Assembly: GCA_003987775.1 (NCBI GenBank)
Contig: RXJD01000087.1
Location: 1-64,000, forward strand
From: Mycobacterium sp.
GTDB taxonomy: Bacteria; Actinomycetota; Actinomycetes; Mycobacteriales; Mycobacteriaceae
DNA: 64,000 nucleotides
Direction: 5' to 3'
Below, piece by piece: positions 16,417-24,298 of this stretch. Numbering within the stretch: the first letter of the stretch is position 1; each line of letters opens with the position of its first letter. Position numbers and translations under genes: made by a program. The notes below the pieces were generated by a model, which searched no databases, was not told the origin of the DNA, and saw only the letters and a list, made by a program, of their open reading frames with translations.

Positions 16417-17339
16417 CGTTCGAACCCGTGCTGCCCTGGCCTATTTTCGCCGTCGTCGCCGGCGCGCTGGTCTTGGCCCGCCTGGTGGCGCTGCGCCAGG
16501 TGTTGCTCGGGGCGGGAAGCCGCCGTACCCGCACCGTGCTGCGCTGGGGCGGCGTGACGCTGGCGGTGCTGCTGGTGATCGCCGCCGCCACCCGGCCCGC
16601 ACTCCCCGACGACAAAACCCGCGCGGGCACCACGGCCGCGGCAGGGGAGAACCTCAATGTCTTTCTGATCGTGGACCGGTCGGTGGACTCGGGCGTCGAT
16701 GATTACGGCGACCGGGCCCGGATCGCCGGTATGCGCGACGACATCGCGGCGTTGATCAAGCGCTATCCGGCGGCGCGGTATGCCCTCATTGACTTCGCCG
16801 CGCGGGCCACGCTGGACTGGCCGCTGTCCGAGGATGTTTGGAGTCTGCGACCCACCATCGCGGCCCTGGATGCCTACCGTGGCGGTCCGAATGCGCGAGT
16901 CGACGTCGATGCCTCGGCGGCCGGCAACGTGCTGCGCTACCAGCTCATCCAAGCGGCCCAACAGTATCCGGGTACGCGAAATGTCGTGCTGTATTTCGGT
17001 TCCGGTGCACCCGGGTCGACCGTTCCGCAAGGCGACTTCGCCAGCGGATCGGTCGACGGGGGAGCGGTGCTCGGCTACGGACGCACCATCGACGAAGCCC
17101 AGTTGCGCAAGATCGCAGGCCAACTCGTCGTGCCCTACCAGCACCGCGAACCCGGTCAGCCCTTCCAGCCGGACCTGCCCGACCGGCCGAGCGGCGCCGG
17201 GACCCGGGCCGAGGCCGGCGCCGCGCTCGAGTTGTACTGGCTGCCCGCGCTGCTTGCGGCGGTATTGCTGCTGGGCGAAATCTATCTGTCGGTCCGCGAA
17301 TTCCGGCGCGGCCGCCTGACCCGGCGGGACATGGCATGA
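16413..17339 (+). CDS. VWA-like membrane protein, second copy in the operon
   Basis: The 308-residue protein starts at an ATG overlapping the previous stop (ATGA). Helices at about residues 9-25 and 47-65 and near the C-terminus (YWLPALLAAVLLLGEIYLS) flank a VWA-like domain. This has NVFLIVDRSVDSGVDDYGDRARI at the MIDAS position (DRSVD rather than DxSxS) and NVVLYFGSGAP later. It resembles BatA/BatB-type VWA membrane proteins. The preceding gene encodes a similarly built protein, so the two are probably an old tandem duplication that now forms a heteromer. Confidence 0.83.
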   Translation: MTFEPVLPWPIFAVVAGALVLARLVALRQVLLGAGSRRTRTVLRWGGVTLAVLLVIAAATRPALPDDKTRAGTTAAAGENLNVFLIVDRSVDSGVDDYGDRARIAGMRDDIAALIKRYPAARYALIDFAARATLDWPLSEDVWSLRPTIAALDAYRGGPNARVDVDASAAGNVLRYQLIQAAQQYPGTRNVVLYFGSGAPGSTVPQGDFASGSVDGGAVLGYGRTIDEAQLRKIAGQLVVPYQHREPGQPFQPDLPDRPSGAGTRAEAGAALELYWLPALLAAVLLLGEIYLSVREFRRGRLTRRDMA

Positions 17340-18070
17340 CGCTGCGACCGGCACGGCTGCGGCTGCGACGGCGGCTGCTGATCTACTCGGCGCCGCTGGC
17401 CCTACTCATGGTGCTGGTAGCGGCGAAGCTGATATCGGTTGTGGTGGCCGGGGATTCGGCGGCTTCGGATTTCGGGCGCGGCGACGCGGGTGCGGTGCGC
17501 GACGATGCGGCGGTGCTGGGCGTGGCCAACCTGGTCGAGCCCGCGAAGGCGTCGTTTGCCGCGGGCGCCGCCGCCGTGCTCGACGGAAGGCTCGAGGAGG
17601 CGGACGCGGACTTCACCGCTGCTCTCGCGCGCACCGATGTCGCAGGTTCCTGTCCGGTGCGGGTCAACCTGGAACTGGTCCGCGAAACCCAGGGTGACCG
17701 CGCCGCCGCGGCCGGTGACCGATCCCGCGCCGACGAACGATATGCGAGCGCGCTGAGCGTCGTCGGTGACGCGCCGCCGGTGTGCTTCGCCGACAACAGC
17801 GACCCGGACACACGGCGGCAGACCATCCGCCGCGATGCCGCAAATCGGTTGACCGACAAGCGGAATGCGCTGAATGCCCCGCCGGCTGCGCCCGCGCAGG
17901 CCCCGCCGCCGCCTCCGCCGCCCGCCCCGGTGGCGCTCCCACTACCGGTCGCCGTATCGGCCGACGGGCGCGATATCCCGCCACGCCGGCTCGACCCGAC
18001 CGACGGCGATCCGCTGGACAAGCTGCAGCAGGTGCTGCAGGACGCGGCGGGAGCGGCCCCGCCGGGTTAG
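17336..18070 (+). CDS. Membrane-anchored protein with Pro-rich tail, last gene of the MoxR operon
   Basis: The 244-residue product begins at an ATG overlapping the preceding stop (ATGA). One N-terminal membrane helix (LLIYSAPLALLMVLVAAKLISVVV) anchors a helical domain (about residues 55-170) rich in Ala and Asp. It looks like a TPR/BatC-type repeat: FAAGAAAVLDGRLEEADADFTAAL fits a tetratricopeptide helix pair. A Pro-rich linker (APPAAPAQAPPPPPPPAP) and a short acidic tail follow. In Bat-type operons the last gene is often a TPR protein, which supports this reading, but the repeat is weak. Confidence 0.75.
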   Translation: MTLRPARLRLRRRLLIYSAPLALLMVLVAAKLISVVVAGDSAASDFGRGDAGAVRDDAAVLGVANLVEPAKASFAAGAAAVLDGRLEEADADFTAALARTDVAGSCPVRVNLELVRETQGDRAAAAGDRSRADERYASALSVVGDAPPVCFADNSDPDTRRQTIRRDAANRLTDKRNALNAPPAAPAQAPPPPPPPAPVALPLPVAVSADGRDIPPRRLDPTDGDPLDKLQQVLQDAAGAAPPG

Positions 18071-18106
18071 GCCCGCCGCTGGGCTCACTCTGCGCGGCTC
18101 GTGGGT

Positions 18107-18123
18107 TGACCCTGCGCTGAGGG
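18107..18123. repeat. Half copy of a dispersed palindromic repeat
   Basis: TGACCCTGCGCTGAGGG is the exact reverse complement of the right arm found in the repeats near 57.1 kb. It lies in the gap after the MoxR operon, within a longer stretch of the same style (18085-18140). Confidence 0.6.
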
Positions 18124-18267
18124 TGAAGTCGTGCGTGTGGCGGCCGCCGCCGGCGCAGTCTCAATGCCGCCGGGACTGGCGACTGCGCCCGGGCAGAAGT
18201 GGGTAATCACCTTGCCAGCGCGGGCCAGCCGCGCCTTGAATCCGGCGACTATCAGGGAGGGCATCGA

Positions 18268-18597
18268 ATGGTTCATCAAGAGGGCGGCCGCTGGGATGTC
18301 GGTGTCGAGAACAACGCGGTGTACCTGGAGCGGGTCTCGGAGAGCGACGAGCAACTGTTCGATGATGCGCTGGAACCCGACGAGGCCCGTCAGCTCGCCG
18401 GGCTGTTGACGAAGTACGCCGACAAACTGGACGAGGCTAGGGAGTCGGGCGACGCAGATGAAGACGACGAAGACGAGGACGACGACGAAGACGACTCCGA
18501 GGACGAGGACGAGGACGGCGACTCGGACGACGACGACGAGGAGGACGACGACTCCGACGAGGACTCCGACAAGGACTCGAAGAAATCCGGGGACTAG
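18268..18597 (+). CDS. Small protein with a long acidic Asp/Glu tail
   Basis: The ATG at 18268 is preceded by AGGGAGG and gives 109 residues. The first 60 or so residues form an ordinary helical segment (VENNAVYLERVSESDEQLFDDALE, then LLTKYADKLDEAR). The remaining 45 or so are almost only Asp, Glu and Ser, ending KDSKKSGD. The acidic run is encoded by GAC/GAG-rich DNA. Such tails can bind divalent cations or mimic nucleic acid, but no function is known to me. It is the first gene after the MoxR operon and has its own ribosome-binding site. Confidence 0.8.
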   Translation: MVHQEGGRWDVGVENNAVYLERVSESDEQLFDDALEPDEARQLAGLLTKYADKLDEARESGDADEDDEDEDDDEDDSEDEDEDGDSDDDDEEDDDSDEDSDKDSKKSGD

Positions 18598-18738
18598 GGC
18601 GACGAACGACCCCTTGACAGGGGCCTTAATGCCCTGGTAGCGCCCGGTATTGCGGGGTAATGTCCGAAATACCGCCAGGTCGGGATTGTCTTGAGCGCCC
18701 GGGCCAGACGGAGACAACCTCGCTAAGGGAGCACACAG

Positions 18739-19056
18739 ATGTTGAACAGCGTACCGATGCACAAGAACGGGGTCTCTCAGCGGCGCACGCAGGACGCAGA
18801 GCTACTGAAGAAGTCCGGCGCGCACAAACTTGTCGTCGCCGATCGCGACGGCAATTGTCTGGCGTTCGTTCTGGCTTGGGACAGCTTCGACTACGACCCC
18901 GAGACCGACACCTATGTGTGCATTGCCGACAGCGACGGAAGGGAACTGTTGACGATGTACACCGCCGGCGAAATCAAGGCAGCTCCCGGCGCGAACATGT
19001 ACGTCGTCACCGCGCCGGAACCGACGAATCGCAGCAGGCCGTTGCAGGCTCTGTAA
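18739..19056 (+). CDS. Small protein of unknown function
   Basis: The 105-residue product starts at an ATG preceded by AAGGGAG. It contains an Asp-rich central segment (AFVLAWDSFDYDPETDTYVCIADSDGRELLTMY) and no signal peptide or membrane helix, so it is probably cytoplasmic. It is compact, with an even composition and mycobacterial codon use, which supports a real gene. I recognise no family. It lies between the acidic-tail gene and the TetR/mce block and is probably a single-gene unit. Confidence 0.72.
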   Translation: MLNSVPMHKNGVSQRRTQDAELLKKSGAHKLVVADRDGNCLAFVLAWDSFDYDPETDTYVCIADSDGRELLTMYTAGEIKAAPGANMYVVTAPEPTNRSRPLQAL

Positions 19057-19146
19057 CCGCGAGTCCCCAAAGGGGGTTCACGCGCGATTCTTCGCGACCA
19101 GGGCCGAACGGCGATGTCGCGAAGGGGATGGTCACTCGGCGATGGT

Positions 19147-19173
19147 TATGATAGACCGTTCGTACGGTTAGTC
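19147..19173 (+). promoter_or_regulatory. TetR promoter with palindromic operator (site 1)
   Basis: A TATGAT -10-like hexamer (19147-19152) is followed at once by GACCGTTCGTACGGTTAGTC (19154-19173), whose ACCG-N6-CGGT core is an inverted repeat. It ends 17 bp before the TetR start codon. Related palindromes occur at 19941, 20073 and 29991, so this is probably the autoregulatory operator. Confidence 0.7.
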
Positions 19174-19190
19174 TAAGCCGAAGGTGTCCA

Positions 19191-19862
19191 ATGCCCAGAC
19201 CGCCTGGCAGGCGTGGCGAGATCCTCGATGCGTTTGTCCGCTATGTCGCCGAACGTGGTTATGAGAGAACCAATATCGGTGACATCGCCGACGAACTCGG
19301 CATGTCGAAGGGCACCATCGTTCACCACTTCGGGACCAAAGCGCAGATGCTGCGCGAACTGGAAGAAACCCACCTCGCCAACCAACTCGACGTGCTGCGC
19401 ATGGTCTGGGACCGCGTATCCGCACCGCACGAGCGCATCGCCGCGATCATCTTCACCTCCGCGCTGCTGCAGGTGATGGCCCGCGACGCCACCGTCGCAA
19501 GCCAGCGCGAGGTGGTGCAGTTGTCCGAAGACCCGGCCATGCAACAGGTACGCAAGCTGCGCCACCAACTGCAGGCGCTCACCATCGATGAGATCCGCAA
19601 TGGAGTCGAATCCGGTGTATTCCGAAGCGTCGACGTCGATCTGGCTGCGCTGCAGCTGTGGGGATCGCTCGAGTGGATGTGGGTGTGGTTCGACCCCAAT
19701 GACTCTCGGACGCCCGAACGGGTAGGGGCCGCATTCGTGGATGTGTTCCTCGGCGGACTGCTGCTCGACCGGCTGGGGTTGACCAAGTGGGCGAGCCCGT
19801 CATCGGACGTCGTCTCAGTGGTGCGCGAATGCCTGACCGTGGTCACGAGCGGCCCGGGCTGA
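19191..19862 (+). CDS. TetR-family regulator of the adjacent mce operon
   Basis: The 223-residue protein has a TetR N-terminal domain (GRRGEILDAFVRYVAERGYERT, then helix-turn-helix NIGDIADELGMSKGTIVHHFGTK at about residues 30-52). A ligand/dimer domain ends with FVDVFLGGLLLDRLG. It lies upstream of yrbEA in the same direction with a 429-bp gap. Its own promoter and the yrbEA upstream region share the palindrome described at 19147, 19941 and 20071, so it is the best candidate for their repressor. It is a single TetR domain, unlike Mce3R, which is a tandem TetR fusion. Ligand unknown; a lipid or steroid is likely from context. Confidence 0.9.
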   Translation: MPRPPGRRGEILDAFVRYVAERGYERTNIGDIADELGMSKGTIVHHFGTKAQMLRELEETHLANQLDVLRMVWDRVSAPHERIAAIIFTSALLQVMARDATVASQREVVQLSEDPAMQQVRKLRHQLQALTIDEIRNGVESGVFRSVDVDLAALQLWGSLEWMWVWFDPNDSRTPERVGAAFVDVFLGGLLLDRLGLTKWASPSSDVVSVVRECLTVVTSGPG

Positions 19863-19940
19863 CTCGTCAGCGCACCGAAAACCTACGGCTAAAAGAACTT
19901 TGGCGTCGCGCGTGCGCGCCCGGCAACACCCGGTCTGATT

Positions 19941-19960
19941 GACTGTACGTGTAGTTAGTC
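19941..19960 (+). promoter_or_regulatory. TetR operator-like site 2 upstream of the mce operon
   Basis: GACTGTACGTGTAGTTAGTC matches site 1 at 15 of 20 positions and is preceded by TT, so a TTGACT -35-like hexamer overlaps its left end. It is 351 bp before yrbEA. The right half (GTAG) deviates from the CGGT arm, so this is the weakest of the four copies. Confidence 0.5.
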
Positions 19961-20070
19961 ACGGCGTATCGAGGCGCGCCCACCGAGGGTTATCCCGCCA
20001 TAAAACAGCAGGTCATTCACCACGATGAGGGCGCGGACACTCCTGCGCGTCATTCGGATCTCTGATTCTG

Positions 20071-20100
20071 TTGACTGCACGTACGGTCTAGTGACATAGT
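20071..20100 (+). promoter_or_regulatory. Putative mce operon promoter with TetR operator (site 3)
   Basis: TTGACT (20071-20076) and CATAGT (20095-20100) are 18 bp apart and can serve as -35 and -10. GACTGCACGTACGGTC (20073-20088), the same palindrome as sites 1 and 4, covers the -35 box and most of the spacer. Binding there would block RNA polymerase. Confidence 0.62.
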
Positions 20101-20106
20101 TGCGGC

Positions 20107-20295
20107 GTGGCGCAACCGTGGGCGGCATGGAGCCGAAGGGTGGGGACCGGGACTGTCGGTCACCCGCACCGCGTAACGCTGCGGCAGGGTGCGACGGCAG
20201 GCGCGCACCTCACTCGATCTCCCCGAAATACGCTGAGCAATAGTGGGTTTCACTGCGCTGCTCGGCCGGCCTCCGACGGAAGTTCGCGTCGATGA
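20107..20295 (+). CDS. Possible leaderless small ORF in the mce operon leader
   Basis: A GTG lies 6 nt after the proposed -10 box, the spacing of leaderless mycobacterial transcripts. It opens a 62-codon frame that ends in TGA overlapping the yrbEA ATG (ATGA at 20292-20295). The peptide (MAQPWAAWSRRVG at the start) is Arg/Ser-rich and resembles nothing known. If translated, it could couple translation into yrbEA. It may equally be chance; only its placement argues for it. Confidence 0.3.
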   Translation: MAQPWAAWSRRVGTGTVGHPHRVTLRQGATAGAHLTRSPRNTLSNSGFHCAARPASDGSSRR

Positions 20296-21086
20296 CCGCC
20301 TCGCACACCATGGCCCGCCGAGTGGGCAACAGGATACGGCCGGGCACCGAGGTGGCCGGCGGTTTCTTCCGGATGTGCGTGCTGACCGCCAAGGCACTGA
20401 AACGGCCCTTCGAATGGCGCGAATTCATCTGGATCGGCTGGTTTTTGATGCGGGTGTCGCTGCTGCCCACGATCGCGGTGTCGATCCCCGAAACCGTGCT
20501 GCTCATCTTCACACTCAACGTGCTGCTCGCCGAGTTCGGCGCGGCCGACGTCTCCGGGGCCGGTGCGGGCATCGGTGCCGTAACCCAGCTGGGCCCGATC
20601 GTGACGGTGCTGGTGGTCGCCGGCGCCGGGGGCACCGCCATCTGCGCCGACCTCGGGGCCCGCACCATCCGCGAGGAGATCGATGCCCTCGAAGTGCTCG
20701 GCATCGACCCGATCCACCGGCTGGTGCTGCCCCGCGTCGTCGCTTCGACCATCGTTGCGGTCCTGCTCAACGGCCTGGTGATTGCGGTCGGCCTGGGCGG
20801 CGGCTACCTGTTCAGCGTGTACCTGCAGAACGTCTCCAGCGGTGCCTATCTCTCCACATTGACCGCTCTCACCGGCCTGCCCGAAGTGGTGATCGCCAAT
20901 ATCAAGGCGGCCACGTTCGGATTGATCGCCGGCCTGGTCGGGTGTTACCGCGGGTTGATCGTCCGCGGCGGGTCCAAGGGTCTGGGCACCGCCGTCAACG
21001 AGACGGTGGTGCTGTGTTTCATCGCGCTGTTCGCGGTCAACGCGGCACTGACCACGATCGGCGTCAGATTCGGAACGGGGCGCTGA
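20292..21086 (+). CDS. yrbEA: YrbE/MlaE-family permease, first subunit of the mce transporter
   Basis: The 264-residue integral membrane protein belongs to the MlaE/YrbE permease family of Mce lipid importers. After a short cytoplasmic N-terminus, FEWREFIWIGWFLMRVSLLP leads into about five membrane helices. The conserved cytoplasmic loop GTAICADLGARTIREEIDALEVLGIDP (EExDALxVxG motif) contacts the MlaF-type ATPase, which is encoded elsewhere in mycobacteria. It begins the cluster yrbEA-yrbEB-mceA-F, with only 1 bp before yrbEB. The mce locus number cannot be told from sequence alone. Confidence 0.93.
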   Translation: MTASHTMARRVGNRIRPGTEVAGGFFRMCVLTAKALKRPFEWREFIWIGWFLMRVSLLPTIAVSIPETVLLIFTLNVLLAEFGAADVSGAGAGIGAVTQLGPIVTVLVVAGAGGTAICADLGARTIREEIDALEVLGIDPIHRLVLPRVVASTIVAVLLNGLVIAVGLGGGYLFSVYLQNVSSGAYLSTLTALTGLPEVVIANIKAATFGLIAGLVGCYRGLIVRGGSKGLGTAVNETVVLCFIALFAVNAALTTIGVRFGTGR

Positions 21087-21087
21087 T

Positions 21088-21948
21088 ATGGCAACGGCCG
21101 CAACACATCTCAAGCTGCCCCGGGCAAACCTCGGTCGATACGGCGAAGCCCCGGTCAAGCTGTTGCTGGAGATCGGGCAGATGGTCTGGTTCGCGGTGAC
21201 GGCGGTCGCCCAGATTCCGTTCGCCCTGCGCCGCTACCCCAAAGAGCTGATACGCATGGTCGCCCAGATGGGGATGGGGACGGGTGCGATGGCCGTGGCC
21301 GGCGGCACGGCCGCCATCGTCGGGTTCATCACCCTATCCGCGGGTTCGCTGGTCGCCATCCAGGGTTACGCGTCGCTGGGGAATATCGGTGTCGAGGCCT
21401 TCACCGGCTTTCTGGCCGCCATGGTCAATGTCCGGTTCGTGGCGCCGGTGGCCGCCGGTCAGGCGCTGGCAGCAACGGTGGGTGCTGGCGCCACCGCCGA
21501 ACTGGGCGCCATGCGCATCAGCGAAGAGATCGACGCGCTCGAGGTGATGAGTGTCAGGTCGGTCGCTTTCCTGGCGTCCACCCGGGTGGTGGCGGGTCTC
21601 ATCGTCATCGTCCCGCTTTACGCGTTGGGGATCACCATGGCCTTCGTGTCCACGCAGGTCACCACCGTCTTTTTGTACGGACAGTCCGCCGGTACGTACA
21701 ACCACTACTTCCACACCTTCCTGCGCCTCAACGACGTCGGCTGGTCGTTCGCCGAGGTGATCCTGGTGGCGTTGGTTGTGATGACCACCCACTCCTACTA
21801 CGGCTACACCGCCCACGGCGGGCCGGTCGGCGTCGGTGAAGCGGTCGGCCGGTCGATGCGGCTGTCGCTGATCACCATCGTCGTCGTGGTCGTGCTGACC
21901 GCGATGGCCGTCTACGGCAAAAACCCGAACTTCAATCTCACGGTGTAG
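21088..21948 (+). CDS. yrbEB: YrbE/MlaE-family permease, second subunit
   Basis: The 286-residue paralogue of YrbEA has the same membrane layout and the same coupling loop, here ELGAMRISEEIDALEVMSVRS (about residues 130-150). YrbEA and YrbEB are thought to form a heterodimeric channel under the Mce needle. There is 1 bp between the two genes and 5 bp before mceA, so all are in one transcript. The C-terminus ends with a long hydrophobic helix (LITIVVVVVLTAMAVYG). No unusual feature seen. Confidence 0.93.
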   Translation: MATAATHLKLPRANLGRYGEAPVKLLLEIGQMVWFAVTAVAQIPFALRRYPKELIRMVAQMGMGTGAMAVAGGTAAIVGFITLSAGSLVAIQGYASLGNIGVEAFTGFLAAMVNVRFVAPVAAGQALAATVGAGATAELGAMRISEEIDALEVMSVRSVAFLASTRVVAGLIVIVPLYALGITMAFVSTQVTTVFLYGQSAGTYNHYFHTFLRLNDVGWSFAEVILVALVVMTTHSYYGYTAHGGPVGVGEAVGRSMRLSLITIVVVVVLTAMAVYGKNPNFNLTV

Positions 21949-21953
21949 CCGAC

Positions 21954-23261
21954 ATGACCATGCCGGTGAAGGAGAACCCGCCACGCATCCCGCCCTACAA
22001 GACCGCGGCGGTGGTCTTCATGGTGGTGTTCTCCGTGGTGCTGGGACTCGTCTGGTTTCAGTTCCGGGGCAAGCTGACGCCGAAGACGCCGTTGACGATG
22101 GTGGCCCCCCGGGCCGGCCTGGTGATGGACCCGGGATCGAAGGTCACCTACAACGGGGTGGAAATCGGTCGTGTCACCAACATTTCGGAGATCCAACGCG
22201 ACGGCGTGCCGGTGGCGAAGTTTTCTATGGAAGTCAATCCGGAGTACATCAGGCTGATTCCGGCCAATGTGGAGGCCAACATCAAGGCCACCACCGTGTT
22301 CGGCAACAAGTACGTGTCGCTGACCTCGCCGAAAAATCCGACACCACAGCGAATTTCATCGAAGACCGAGATCGATGCGAGGTCGGTGACCACCGAGTTC
22401 AACACCCTGTTCGAGACCCTCACCGCGATCGCGGAGAAGGTGGATCCGATCAAGCTGAATCTGACGTTGTCCGCGGCCGCGCAGGCCCTGGCCGGACTGG
22501 GCGACAAGTTCGGCCAGTCGATTGTCAACGCCAATGCCATCCTCGACGACATCAACCCCCGGATGCCGCAGGTACGGCACGACATTCAACAGCTCGCCGC
22601 CTTGGCCGACACCTACAACAACGCCGCGCCGGATCTCTTCGACGCGCTCGACCACGCGGTGGTCACCGCGCGCACGCTGCACCGCCAGGAAGCCGAACTG
22701 GATTCGGCGTTGCTGGCCGCCGCCGGCTTGGGAGACACCGGTGCAGACATCTTCACCCGGGGTGGTCCCTACCTGCAGCGCGGCATCTCCGATCTACTGC
22801 CCACCGCCCAGCTGTTCGACGCCTACAGCCCCGAAATCTTCTGCACGATCAGGAATTACCGCGACGCCGAGCCGGCGGCATATGCGACGACGGGCGGTGG
22901 TAACGGCTACGGACTGAAAACCATGACCGAACTGACATCCGGGCTGGGTGGCATTCTGACGCTGCCCGGGCTGACCGGCGCGGTGCTCTCGCAGGGACTC
23001 CTGGGCGTGGCCGGACTGGTCGGCGGCGCACCCAATCCCTATACCTATCCGGAGAATCTGCCCCGGGTGAACGCCCGTGGCGGACCGGGCGGCGCGCCAG
23101 GCTGCTGGCAGCCGATCAATCACGACTTCTGGCCGGCGCCGAGCCTGGTGGTGGACACCGGCGCCAGCCTCGCACCGTACAACCACGTGGACACCGGCTC
23201 GCCATACGCGCTTGAGTACGTGTGGGGCCGCCAAGTCGGGGACAACACGATCAACCCATGA
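21954..23261 (+). CDS. mceA: MceA-type substrate-binding protein
   Basis: The 435-residue protein has an N-terminal membrane anchor (AAVVFMVVFSVVLGLVWFQF) and an MlaD/Mce domain (about residues 40-120) with GLVMDPGSKVTYNGVEIGRVTNI. A long helical segment follows, then a C-terminal half with a Gly/Pro-rich stretch and two Cys (FCTIRNYRD, GCWQPINHD). Mce proteins A-F assemble into a tubular hexamer that carries lipids across the periplasm. The stop overlaps the mceB ATG (ATGA). Gene order identifies it as the A paralogue. Confidence 0.92.
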   Translation: MTMPVKENPPRIPPYKTAAVVFMVVFSVVLGLVWFQFRGKLTPKTPLTMVAPRAGLVMDPGSKVTYNGVEIGRVTNISEIQRDGVPVAKFSMEVNPEYIRLIPANVEANIKATTVFGNKYVSLTSPKNPTPQRISSKTEIDARSVTTEFNTLFETLTAIAEKVDPIKLNLTLSAAAQALAGLGDKFGQSIVNANAILDDINPRMPQVRHDIQQLAALADTYNNAAPDLFDALDHAVVTARTLHRQEAELDSALLAAAGLGDTGADIFTRGGPYLQRGISDLLPTAQLFDAYSPEIFCTIRNYRDAEPAAYATTGGGNGYGLKTMTELTSGLGGILTLPGLTGAVLSQGLLGVAGLVGGAPNPYTYPENLPRVNARGGPGGAPGCWQPINHDFWPAPSLVVDTGASLAPYNHVDTGSPYALEYVWGRQVGDNTINP

Positions 23262-24298
23262 AAATCACCGGCAGCGCAATCAAACTCGGCATCGTCTCCC
23301 TGGTGCTGTCCCTGATCGTCGTGTCGATCGTGGTGGTGTTCGCTCAGATGCGTTTCATCAGCACCAACACGTATTCCGCGGAGTTCGCCAACGGCAGCGG
23401 CCTGAAAGACGGCCAGTTCGTGCGTGCCTCCGGAGTGGAGATCGGCAAGGTCAAATCCGTCAACCTGATCGATGGTGGCAACCGGGTGCGAGTCGACTTC
23501 GCCATCGACCGCTCGATCCAGCTGTACCAGTCGACCACCGCGCAGATCCGCTATCTCGACCTGCTCGGCAACCGCTTCGTCGAGCTCAAGCGGGGGATGG
23601 GTGACGGAGCAGATCAGATCCTGCCGGCAGGCGGACTGATTCCGCTGTCCCGGACTACACCGGCCCTGGACCTCGACGCGCTGATCGGTGGCTTCAAGCC
23701 GTTGTTCAAAGCCTTGGAACCAGACAAGGTCAACACCATCGCCTCGTCGATCATCACCGTGTTCCAGGGCCAGGGCGGAACGATCAACGACATCCTCGAC
23801 CAGACCGCGCAGCTCACGTCGCAGATCGCCGAACGCGACCAGGCGATCGGTGAGGTGGTCAAGAACCTGAACATCGTGCTGGACACCACGGTCCGGCATC
23901 GCCAGGAGTTCGACGAAACGGTGGACAACTTCGAAAGGTTGATCACCGGTCTGCAGAACCACGCCGACCCGCTGGCCACCGGACTGGCCAACATCAGCAA
24001 CGCCGCCGGCACGGTGTCGGAACTCCTGGCGGACAACCGCGCGCTGCTGCACAAGGAGATCAACTACCTGCAGGCCTTCCAGCAGCCGCTGATCGATCAG
24101 CGCGACCAGCTCAGCGACCTGATCCACAAGACCCCCACCGCGCTGAACCTGATCGGGCGCAGCATCGGTCTCTACGGCGACTGGGTCAACTTCTACGTCT
24201 GTGACCTCTCGATCCGGTGGAACGGATTGCAGGGCGGCGGTCCGGTTCGCACGGTCCGGATCTGGCAGCAGCCGACGGGCAGGTGCACGCCCCAATGA
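23258..24298 (+). CDS. mceB: MceB-type substrate-binding protein
   Basis: The ATG at 23258 overlaps the mceA stop (ATGA). The 346-residue product has an anchor (IKLGIVSLVLSLIVVSIVVVF) and a Mce domain with FANGSGLKDGQFVRASGVEIGKV. The long coiled region that forms the Mce needle follows, with QTAQLTSQIAERDQAIGEVVKN as a clear heptad-type stretch. The end, CDLSIRWNGLQGGG, is typical of MceB proteins, which are the shortest in the set. It overlaps mceC by ATGA. Confidence 0.92.
   Translation: MKITGSAIKLGIVSLVLSLIVVSIVVVFAQMRFISTNTYSAEFANGSGLKDGQFVRASGVEIGKVKSVNLIDGGNRVRVDFAIDRSIQLYQSTTAQIRYLDLLGNRFVELKRGMGDGADQILPAGGLIPLSRTTPALDLDALIGGFKPLFKALEPDKVNTIASSIITVFQGQGGTINDILDQTAQLTSQIAERDQAIGEVVKNLNIVLDTTVRHRQEFDETVDNFERLITGLQNHADPLATGLANISNAAGTVSELLADNRALLHKEINYLQAFQQPLIDQRDQLSDLIHKTPTALNLIGRSIGLYGDWVNFYVCDLSIRWNGLQGGGPVRTVRIWQQPTGRCTPQ

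Noticed and set aside
19191-19862. Identity of the TetR protein as Mce3R
   Set aside because: Mce3R is a tandem TetR fusion of about 400 residues; this protein has one domain, and the flanking genes are not those of mce3.
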